Origin: Clusia tigrina
Taxonomy: Eukaryota > Arthropoda > Insecta > Diptera > Clusiidae
Reading direction: 5' to 3'
Assembly (NCBI GenBank): GCA_920105625.2
Contig: OV050030.1
Span: 112,946,814 to 113,010,813, forward strand
DNA: 64,000 bases
Below are positions 56,367 through 64,000 of this stretch, in pieces (position 1 is the first letter of the stretch; each line of letters opens with the position of its first letter). Made by a program: the position numbers and the translations under genes. The notes under the pieces are model-generated. The model saw only the letters and a list, made by a program, of their open reading frames with translations. It was not told where the DNA came from and ran no database searches.

Positions 56367-57850
56367 TAGTCAAGGACACCTAGATATTTCACAATTCTGT
56401 CTCCTGTGGAATAGTTTTGTTGTTGAGTGTGATAGCATGGCACGTATTTTTATTGAGTATAAATGTTATATGCGCGCTTTTTTATTCTTTTACTGCGATG
56501 CGCCAGTTCAAAAGCCATTGTCAACTGCATGTAGATGTTCATCGAGATCACGCCATGCTATGTGATGGTGCTTGTGGCAAGATAAAATCGCAGTGTCATC
56601 GGCATAAGTTGAAGTGAGTAGGTATTTTTTTGTTGGTAGATCTAAGATGTATATTGTGTACAGTATCGGGCCAAGAACACTTCCTTGTGGTACTCCAGCC
56701 ATTATGTCCATTTGTGGCGAAAGGTAATCTTCACTTTTGACTTGAAATCGTCTATCCTTTAAGTATGATTTCAAGCCACTATGAATATTTGAAGGCAGAA
56801 GATTTTTAATTTTGTAAATAAGGCCCTCGTGCCAATCCTTGTCAAAGGTTTGTGCGACATCAAGGAACACTGCGGAGAAATACTGTTACTCTTCGAACGC
56901 CTTTCTGATTTGGGACACTAATCTATGAACTTGTTCAATAGTGGCATGCTCTTTTCGAAAGCCAAACTGGTGGTGGAATATTATTTTGAGCTGTACCAGA
57001 TATGGGGTTATGGGATTTCGAAAGGACGGATAGCAGGCTTATTGGTCTGTATGAAGAGACTTGTGTTCGAGTTTTGCCAGGTTTCCGTATCATAGTTATG
57101 TGGGATAGTTTCCAGACTTGTGGAAAGTATCTTAAAATTGAATTAAATATCATAGTTAAATGCTTTACTGAAAGAGTACGTAGCTCCGTTATAATCTTTG
57201 TGGTTATCAGGTCGTGTCCTGCCGCTTTCTTTTCGTATAAATGAAATGAGATAAAATGCTACACTTCTATCGGTCTCAACAGTAAGTCTATCTGTTGGAT
57301 TTCGTTGCATATTTTTGGTATTATAAAGCTATTACTAGTAGGGTTTGGTTGAAATACAGTTTTCAGATTTGAGCAAAAATTTCTCTTCACTGCTTCTTGC
57401 CTATCGTTCGTGAGTCTGCTTCTGATGGTTTGTTCATATTTTTGACTGCCTTCCATAAGGAGTAGTTTGTGGATTCTAGGGGATTCAGGTGTGAGATGTA
57501 GGCCTATATACCTCTTTCAGTTTCATCGCGCAGTGCATTTCGCAGTTTATTTTTTACTGTAGTGAATTTTTGCTATAGCGCTGGTGACCTGTACTCTTGA
57601 CACAATCGTCCGAGCCATTTCTTTGTCTTTCTCAATCGATTTCGAATGGGGTTTAGCGTGGATTGCTGCTGATACAAGCATACAATTGAATGTTTGTACT
57701 GCAAAATCTAATTCATCCCAGTTCTTAAGACCACATTTATTTCGAAGGTGGCTGCTATTATATTTTCGGAATTTTAGCCAATTTGTTTTGTTTGTTTTTA
57801 AGCAAAAGGTTGGTCTATGACTTCTGTGTATTTCCCTAAGTGTATTATGA
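56367..57850 (-). pseudogene. Jockey-E ORF2, RT region
   Basis: Linker: NWDELDFAVQTFNCMLVSAA (57720-57660), KYEQTIRSRLTNDRQEAVKR (about 57440). RT: QVWKLSHITMIRKPGK (57110), SSYRPISLLSVLSK (57050), FLDVAQTFDKDWHEGL (first catalytic Asp, 56868), MAGVPQGSVLGPILYTIY (56700), STYADDTAIL (catalytic YADD, 56612), then LNWRIAVKE and later frameshifts to 56367. At least three breaks. FLDVAQ and GVPQGSVLGP are Jockey hallmarks. Confidence 0.87.
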
Positions 57851-58436
57851 CTGCAGAAGAGACAATCAATTTTATTATGCCGTTTCGTCAGTGCATAATA
57901 TAAATGTTAACCCTTGGGATCTATAAGGCGCAAGCCCCAGTGAGTGTGCTTAGCGTTATATAATCCCCAGCTGCTATAAATTTTTCTCTTAACAAGATGA
58001 AAAAATGTTCAAACTGCCTCTAAATTTTGCGGTTGTTTATTGGTTTCTGAGTTCTCAGCTAAATTCAATTTCAGTGCATTAGAATAACCCATAATAGATG
58101 GACCATGGTTACGGCTGGATATAGTCTGGGTAATGTGTTGAGGCGCGTCGTTAATAACTTCGCGTCGACCTCTATCCTTCTGTTGGCGCATTTTATTTAT
58201 TGCTCTGCACACACTGGGTTACCTCTATAGTTAGCTGTATGACTTCCGCCGCTATTGTTGTATTTTTTAGTATTGTTATTTTTGTCTGCCGTACCAGGCA
58301 GAGGATGTGTGGAAGTCTCCACAACCAACGCAAATGGGGCGTACGGTACAATATGATTTGGTATGGACAAACTCCTGGCAGTTTGTGTATTGTACAGGGC
58401 CGTTTCGTTTGTGGGGTTCTTCAAAGGAAATTCGGC

Positions 58437-58510
58437 GGTACATGAGGTATCGCATATTTTAGATTATATGAGCGGTGCATGAGGTATCGCATATTTTAGA
58501 TTATATGAAT
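58437..58510. repeat. 37 bp tandem duplication in Jockey-E ORF1
   Basis: CATGAGGTATCGCATATTTT and the following AGATTATATGA occur twice in a row, breaking the ORF1 frame before the knuckles. Confidence 0.88.
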
Positions 58511-58744
58511 TTCGTTTTTTGCAGCTTTTTTGTTTCTGGTTCGAACTCCATTCGGAACATTGGTTGTGGGGTATTATTCTTATTTTTTATATTAGCTGTG
58601 TTTCTTTCAACGCGAGTGTAAATAAAACGCCAAAACGCTACCCGTAGCTTAATATTTTAGTATTTGGCAGCACTGGTTTTGACAATTAAAATGCTTATAC
58701 ATACACATTTGTAAACAAATTTTAAAAAACAGGAAAAATAGAAA

Positions 58745-59045
58745 ATGGCAAATTCGGATGAAGCATTGGTAATTTAACTTTAAATACTTATTAATTAATA
58801 CAAGATAATATTTTATATATGTGATTATTTAGGTTACAACTATTTTATTGGGGGACAACAGTACTTTGCGTCGACTCAAAGAGCAATTGGAAATAAAAGA
58901 ATTGCTTGACATGGTGTATGCGCAGAGTTCCAGTTCCAGCTCAAGCTCTGAAGGATCTGGCATAGACCAAGAGGAGCATATTAATGCGATGAGTTTGTGG
59001 CAACTATACAATCATATGGTGATGCGGCCTTCAGATCCCATATGA
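58745..59045 (+). CDS. Small spliced gene in TIR element, unknown function
   Basis: Exon 1 58745-58768 (MANSDEAL), GT-AG intron 58769-58832 (64 bp, ends TTATTTAG), exon 2 58833-59045 with TGA: 78 residues. Exon 1 ends on a codon boundary and the joined frame is open. The protein has a basic helix (STLRRLKEQLEIKELLDMVY), a run of eight Ser with an acidic patch, and a C-terminal SLWQLYNHMVM. No catalytic motif. It could be the N-terminal exon of a Harbinger-type transposase left by internal deletion, or a real small accessory protein. I do not recognise the family. Confidence 0.5.
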
Positions 59046-59349
59046 GGCTGCAGCGTACAACTGTGGAATATTTAATATGTATGTATGAATGTAAAAGGTT
59101 TAAAATTAAAACTAATTTTTGTTTGCATTTGCATTTTATTAAATTTGTTACCCATATGTTCGAATAGTAAGATATGCTTTGTTAGAAAACAAAATTAACC
59201 TATATTTGGCATTAAATAAATTTAAACGTTATTTAAAAAATGGTTCTCTTAATTTATTGAAAAATTTCTTTAATGAGAAAAACATTTCACTATAATATAA
59301 GCAATAAACAGGTACATTTTCAGTTACTTAAAATTAATAACATAAAATT
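59046..59349. other. AT-rich region between the two convergent genes
   Basis: No frame. Contains AATAAA (near 59215) usable as a polyadenylation signal for the plus-strand gene. This is where an internal deletion of an autonomous ancestor would be expected. Confidence 0.4.
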
Positions 59350-59565
59350 TTAAAATTCAAATTCCTCCTTGCGCACCTGGTAGCATCTCAGCAGCCCCAA
59401 TGTCTCCTCTCTACTCCATCGCTTCCGTTTGCTATTGAACACAAAAAACAACAATTTCAATTTATTTCAATAAATCAAAATATTTATAAGTTAGTTTCAC
59501 TTTCATTTTTAATTTAAATTAAAAGTTATTAAAATATTTACAAACCTATTTTCTTTGTTCTCCAT
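59350..59565 (-). CDS. 33-residue Myb/SANT-like spliced gene in TIR element
   Basis: Exon 1 59565-59546 (MENKEN plus two bases), GT-AG intron 59545-59432 (114 bp), exon 2 59431-59350 ending TAA. The joined frame gives KRKRWSREETLGLLRCYQVR after a short leader. RW(S/T).EE...LL is the first helix of Myb/SANT DNA-binding domains as in the accessory protein of PIF/Harbinger elements. Only one helix is present, so it probably lost its later exons or they lie in the deleted middle. Splice sites and frame are clean. Confidence 0.5.
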
Positions 59566-60640
59566 TTTATACGACAGCTTTTTATATAATTACAGCGGTT
59601 AATTCTTGGTTTACTCTGTTTCTCGTTCACAATAGACAACAAAATGGTTTTGGCAGCACTTCTGTTTGAGGTGCTAAACTTTAAGCGCATACAAGCACCT
59701 TGTCTTAACTAAGCGGTCCATTTGTATGGATAGGCGGGCGTTTTATTCAGACTCGCGTTGAAAGAAACACAGCTATTGTAAATGGATTTTGGGATGAAAC
59801 CGACTTCGATAATAGGCTTCCTTAATCTCGGCTTGATCTACATCTGATTATATACCTTTTAATACAACAGTTATTCCTTTACTGTTTTTCAGTTGGTAGG
59901 TATAATAATTTTGTTTACATCCGTCGAGGTAATTGGTTGCCAAGCGATAATTTTTTTCAGTATAGACCTGAATTTTTGTTTCGTGTAAATCTCCTTTCTT
60001 TAAAGCAATTACATGGAAGCTGTTTTGCCCTATCAAGCAAGCTATTGAGTTTAGTAACCTGCATAATTGAGCTACGTTCTTGCAGATAAATTGGGGGAGG
60101 TTTAACTTACTTACGTTTATCTGTCCTTTCATTTTTTTGGTCTGGACCTGTTTCGTTTTCGGCAAGCAAGGCGTAAGGATTTTCCTTTACAGTTGTGTTG
60201 GTGTATTCTCCATTTCTATTTATGGATATTCTGGTGTTATTTTTCGTGTTTTTTAACGGACTTAATTTACGCTTTATATTTATAAAGCGATTCATGCCAG
60301 TCTGAATTGCTAAACTATACATTTTTGTCTTTAGATTGATATTACCTTATAGTTTATTATTGCTGGCTGTAGCGGTTAGCGAGTTTGCTGTGGAGAGAGC
60401 AGATAATGAGTTAGCACGTTGGCGCTGAATAACATCATTTATTTGAGACATGCTGATTGGTTTGCTATTTAGTATGTGCTGAGCTTTCGTCACCGAACAT
60501 TCGGGCGACTGCTCAAACAACAAATTGTCTGTTTTGTCCGAGAGCATCAGACACGATGCTTACATTACACGATGTGTTATCTACCTTAGCGAGCTTTCGC
60601 TCCGGTTGGGGAAGGTGTAATGTGCTCATTAGCGAGATCT

Positions 60641-61156
60641 CGCAGCTGTTCTTAGTTTACGGTTTATGTCTGTGTATTTATGTTTTTACTATTGCTAATG
60701 CTTTCTTACTAGAAAATATTACTGCCCCAACACTTGGTTTATTTTTACTTTATAGTCTCTGTCTCGTATTTGGGGATATGTTGATTGCCAGATTTGGTTT
60801 GCCACCTTTTTAACACTTTTTTTTTACTAAAATTACACTTTTTCAAAAATTATGGAGCACTAACAATATACTTCCGCTCATCAAGAGTACCTTCAGAGTG
60901 TATGAAAAATGTATAAAGAATATTTTTCTTCGTTTTTCATTATTTTTATAGATAAAATATCATATTATTTATAATATTATATTATATTTATGTTTTTTAT
61001 ATATTTACATATTCATAAACTTTAAATATTACTTCTAGAAACTATTTTAGGGTTTCACACACACTGGAGAGGAGCAGAAATTCAAAAAAGAGAAAGTTAT
61101 TCAATTCTGCAATCCCTGAAAGATTTTGTCTAATTTGTATCGTCGTTTTTGTACTT
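60641..61156. other. Intergenic, Jockey-E 5' leader to CNOT11 upstream region
   Basis: 60641 to about 60830 may still be Jockey-E leader. 60830-61156 is AT-rich flank upstream of the CNOT11-like exon. No TATA or initiator can be called with confidence. Confidence 0.4.
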
Positions 61157-61615
61157 ATGGCCGATATTTTATCTATAACACCTCCGCTTATGGAGTTTGA
61201 AGACGAATTGATTTGGATCGATGCGTCACGCTATTATATACATACTATAAATTATGATAAAACCAATATCATGGATGCAAACGCAAAACATTTGATTGAA
61301 TTAGCTTTTATGCAGCCATTAAATTTACTAGATCAGCAACTACTTCTTGAAGAGCTGATTAAAAATAAGAATTTTATTTATCAAATAGGGTTAACTCCTA
61401 CTAAGGTAATGTCTTTATTAATGTTATTTAACATACTTGTTTTATATATAATATACTAATATACTTTAATTTTAGCTTCCGTATTTAGTAGAAAACAATC
61501 CTTTAATATCAATTGAAATTCTGTTAAAACTTATGAATTCAACGGAAATTCCAGAATATTTTCATATATTGGTTAATATGGATATAACACTTCATTCAAT
61601 GGAAGTAGTAAATAG
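61157..61615 (+). CDS. CNOT11: CNOT11 homologue (CCR4-NOT subunit 11), two exons, partial
   Basis: Exon A 61157-61405 ([14 protein letters not shown] ... [20 protein letters not shown]), GT-AG intron 61406-61475 (70 bp), exon B 61476-61615 ([20 protein letters not shown] ... [19 protein letters not shown]) ending at GTAAGT in phase 2. The blocks [24 protein letters not shown] and VLVNMD.(S/T)[10 protein letters not shown] are the C-terminal DUF2363 domain of CNOT11, which with CNOT10 docks on CNOT1 in the cytoplasmic deadenylase complex. ATG 61157 is the first in frame, but the family has a long N-terminal region not seen here, and the next exon is not in the window. It is either the 3' part of a gene with distant exons or a fragment. 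It is not a retrocopy, since it has introns. Confidence 0.85.
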
Positions 61616-62255
61616 GTAAGTGTAGTCAACGACACAACAATTGTATTATATATTTTTTATTGATTATCTTATGTTGACAGTTCCAAAAAAAAAGGCACAT
61701 TGGATATTAGGTTTAATAATAAAAATATATATTTCATTTTTATTAGATAAGTACCATAATATTCCCTTCCTACGTTGCTATATGGCATATTTATACTTAG
61801 AAAAAAAATACATTTAGATCAAATCAATTTTTAATCTTACCGGTTGATTCTCTTTGATTTTTCGTATATTATCGCTAGCAGACTTAATGGATATATGGTC
61901 GCCCTATTCACAAAAGATTGAGAGGTTTACACTTAATAATCGGTATTAATTTTAAAAAAACTTCTATGAACAAAATTAGTTTTGTACAAGAATGGTAATT
62001 TATTGTAAATTGCTGCCCTAGTGTAAATACGAGTATTATTTATTGCAGTATAATTCTAAATTGTGTACAACTACTATAAATACCTCCATTTTGATACCCA
62101 TATTGTCTACAATTTGAACTATATATTTTAACCTACTTCAAATATCCAAACAAAATGTGGCCTAGGACTCATTTCCCTCTCTTACAATAAAACATTGTAA
62201 AAAGACTAATCTAAAGGTGTAGTGTCCTATTCGGATCAATAATACATACTTTTAT

Positions 62256-62338
<83 letters not shown>

Positions 62339-62724
62339 TTTATGTAATTATAGAGCATTTCTAATTTAACAATTTTTGGCACATAAAATATTCTACATTA
62401 CATGAATCAAGAAGCTAATATAATGATTTATCCAATAGTTTTGTTTTTTTTATAAAACAAGTTTTTTGATGAATGCTAGTATTTTGTCAGCTACTGGCCA
62501 AAATGTGAGCTTCGGAATTTCTCATTGCGCAACAATTTTTTTACTTGGTTTTTTTCGCCCATAAACATACATAAATGGACTACTGCAAATCGTTTTGAAA
62601 CTCTGAGTTGATGAAAATGACATGACATGAATGAATGAAATGAAATGAAGTTACTAAAAAGGGACAGAAAAGAAAAAGTCTCCTAAATGTCCATCTATAC
62701 AATGTATTATATACATATATCATA
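61616..62724. other. Noncoding, probable CNOT11 intron
   Basis: AT-rich, no exon found. Contains the TA microsatellite at 62258-62336 and a short run of ATGAATGAATGAAATGAAATGA-type repeats near 62625. Confidence 0.5.
62258..62336. repeat. (TA)n microsatellite
   Basis: An uninterrupted TA run of about 39 units. Confidence 0.95.
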
Positions 62725-62995
62725 TTATAAACATATATCATTTAATGAGTAGAGTGATTTGGGCGCGTGTCGGGTTGCTCCGTGAAGTTTTCTAAAAAGT
62801 GTAAAAATTACTATTTAATAAAACGTTAAAACTTCTGCGTACCTGTAGTGAGTTCCGCCCTGTTGAGTGCTGGTCCAGGGGTCGGTATACCTGGTGGTAA
62901 CCAGGGTCTTCCTCAGGCACTAAAAGTAAAATTTTATTAACAGTTAAAGGGTTTTATTTATATACATATTACCTTGATTAACTCAAAAGAGAGAT
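62725..62995 (-). CDS. Candidate 3' exons of an unknown minus-strand gene
   Basis: Three exons with canonical sites: 62995-62973 (23 bp, after TTATTTATTTGCAG), intron 62972-62920 (53 bp, GTAATATG...TTTTAG), exon 62919-62843 (77 bp), intron 62842-62792 (51 bp, GTACGC...TTTTTAG), exon 62791-62725 ending TAA. One phase is open across all joins: LSFELIK, CLRKTLVTTRYTDPWTSTQQ, GGTHYR, KLHGATRHAPKSLYSL, stop. Both introns contain TTTAAC-like branch sites and have the usual fly size. Upstream exons would lie beyond 63000, now partly occupied by a Jockey ORF1. I do not recognise the protein. Confidence 0.45.
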
Positions 62996-63163
62996 CTGCA
63001 AATAAATAAAATTTAAAAAAAACAACAGCATATGCTTCACAGCAGCTGTCTCATTGACATAAACAGTTCAATCTATTTCTTTGTAAATCTCAGTATAGTT
63101 GGTTTGTGTATGCACTAAGTTTTTTTTTTTTTTTGCTTAAGCCCGCCCCCTACACTTAGCAGT
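62996..63163. other. Noncoding flank and Jockey-F leader
   Basis: Contains a T-run at 63121-63134 and GC-rich GCCCGCCCCC just before the ORF1 start. Probably the 5' untranslated part of the element that follows; no terminal mark seen. Confidence 0.45.
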
Positions 63164-64000
63164 ATGAGTGTTATCCGCTCCCCCAAAGGAGGTTCTAAAA
63201 ATGTTAACACACAAGCGGAAACAATCGCCAAAAATACTGATTGTGATCAGAGCAGTACCGTAGAACCAGGAAAAAATAAAAGCGAAGGTGAAAACATCAC
63301 TGGTATGGTGGCTTCAACGAGCCTTAAACTCCCACAATTGGGAGTGGAGGCATCTGGAATATGGCAGAAAGCACCAAACTCGAAGAGGAATAGATCTAGC
63401 CCAGGTGCAACATCGCGTCCCATTACAAAGGCTCTAACCGAAAAGAACACCGAGTTTCATACTTTTAAATTGAAGCAGGAAAGAGACTTTAATATAGTAC
63501 TAAGGGGTATGCACTGTTCAACCCCAATCGACGAAATACGAGAAGCAATAGAGGAGTTGGGTTATACAGTTGTTAACGTTTGCAATATTAGGCAAAGAAC
63601 TACAAAAAAGCCGCTTCCTATGTTTCACATCAGTCTGAAGTACATACACACGAATTAAAATTGAGCCACCTAGGAAGAAACGTGAAATTCCCCAATGTGT
63701 CCGATGCCAACGTTACAGACACACCAAGCAACTGTAGCCCACGATGCGTTAAATGTACAGGAAATCACCTTACTTCCGAATGTTCCCGCAAACTCATCGC
63801 ACAAGACGTTCGATGTGTGCTCTGCGAAGGCAATCATCCCGCTAATCCCGCACTGTCTATAAGGAACTGCAACAAAAGTCGTTCCTAGCACTCAGAAACA
63901 GAGAAGCGAGGAACATTAACCAGGAAGCGCCTCAAAGATCCGCTCCACGAACCACAACGTCGTATGCAAATGTAGTACGAAAAAATACTCCGGTAGAAAC
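63164..64000 (+). pseudogene. Jockey-clade element F ORF1, frameshifted, runs off window
   Basis: ATG 63164 (MSVIRSPKGGSKNVNTQAET), a low-complexity N-terminus, then the RNA-binding core ERDFNIVLRGMHCSTPIDEI, EAIEELGYTVVNVCNIRQRT and PLPMFHISLKY. A frameshift at about 63650, then IPQCVRCQRYRHTKQL, an in-frame stop, and knuckles CVKCTGNHLTSEC (63749) and CVLCEGNHPANP (63817) in other frames. The order is standard for Jockey-clade ORF1. ORF2 would lie beyond 64000. Diverged from Jockey-E. Confidence 0.8.

Larger units (their letters stand above)
58594..59774. mobile_element. 1181 bp TIR element with two small spliced genes
   Basis: Inverted ends AGCTGTGTTTCTTTCAACGC plus GAGT match at both termini, and the following GAATAAAACGCC-like part also matches with a few changes (about 39 bp in all). 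ATT flanks both sides (58591-58593 and 59775-59777), and removing the element restores the Jockey-E frame. It carries a plus-strand and a minus-strand spliced gene that converge. A Myb/SANT-like protein and a 3 bp target site fit PIF/Harbinger, probably internally deleted; the superfamily is inferred. Confidence 0.85.
57851..60547 (-). pseudogene. Jockey-E ORF1, split by a TIR element
   Basis: ATG 60547 (MLSDKTDNLLFEQSPECSVT), frameshifts, then NRFINIKRKLSPLKNTKNNT and KENPYALLAENETGPDQKNE (60290-60120). The RNA-binding core is YTYQLKNSKGITVVLKGI (59905-59850). The TIR element interrupts; the frame resumes at 58590 (NTPQPMFRMEFEPETKKL). The knuckles follow: KRNGPVQYTNCQEFVHTKSY, CVGCGDFHTSSA, GGSHTANYRG.PVCAEQ (58420-58200). 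The end is NKMRQQKDRGRREVIND... to 58009. Several stops. A nucleic-acid chaperone in live elements. Confidence 0.82.
56367..60640 (-). mobile_element. Jockey-clade element E, internally deleted
   Basis: Minus strand: ORF1 (60547 to about 58010), then an EN-RT linker and RT (about 57850 to 56367). The endonuclease is missing between them, so an internal deletion occurred near 57900. The 3' part of RT is cut off at the hAT edge. ORF1 is split by the 1181 bp TIR element at 58594-59774. The upstream end near 60640 is approximate. Confidence 0.82.

Noticed and set aside
60457..60813. 118-codon plus-strand frame with hydrophobic stretches resembling membrane segments
   Set aside because: It lies antisense to the Jockey-E ORF1 start and leader; the hydrophobicity comes from T-rich sequence.

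Overview
This is repeat-rich nuclear DNA of a fly, most likely a tephritid or drosophilid-type dipteran. The evidence is the mix of element families (Copia with a half-tRNA primer site, Gypsy elements of the 17.6/297 type, a Mos1-like mariner, LOA- and Jockey-clade non-LTR elements, hAT), 50-70 bp GT-AG introns, and a CNOT11 homologue at the right end. Almost everything up to about 60.6 kb is transposable element in successive layers. Host sequence is recognisable only in 61.1-63.0 kb.

Layout. 1-2838: an old Gypsy-type element on the minus strand (protease fragment, SAP-domain gag, tRNA-Leu primer site, truncated LTR). 2839-36176: a very large inverted repeat. Its arms (2839-18959 and 20044-36176, about 16.1 kb each) are nearly identical and flank a 1.08 kb spacer that carries its own perfect TA-rich palindrome. 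Each arm holds a Copia LTR, a gag piece of Gypsy-A, an oppositely oriented pol plus LTR of Gypsy-B, a nearly intact LOA-clade element (LOA-1) inserted in a Jockey endonuclease, a second decayed LOA element (LOA-2), further Jockey fragments and a deleted LOA-2 copy.

35331-55237 is one Gypsy-A element read on the plus strand and split by insertions: a Copia element (35943-40418, TSD GAAAT) in gag; a Mos1-like mariner (41288-47460, TSD TA) before the reverse transcriptase, itself split by LOA-3 (41533-46402, 10 bp TSD); and a CR1/L2-like non-LTR element (48134-54423, 10 bp TSD) in the reverse transcriptase, itself carrying a TIR transposon (48622-50207, TSD ATAT) with remains of a DUF7869-like protein. 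55238-56366 is a hAT remnant. 56367-60640 is a minus-strand Jockey element whose ORF1 is split by a 1181 bp TIR element (58594-59774, TSD ATT) with two small spliced genes, one Myb/SANT-like.

61157-61615 holds two exons of a CNOT11 (CCR4-NOT subunit) homologue. Opposite and downstream, 62725-62995 holds three candidate minus-strand exons with 51 and 53 bp introns. At 63164 a Jockey-clade ORF1 starts and runs off the window.

Nothing here works as an operon or pathway. The main interest is the giant palindrome and its junctions, two poorly known DNA transposons (48622-50207 and 58594-59774), and the minus-strand exons. I found no CRISPR array, rRNA or complete tRNA gene.
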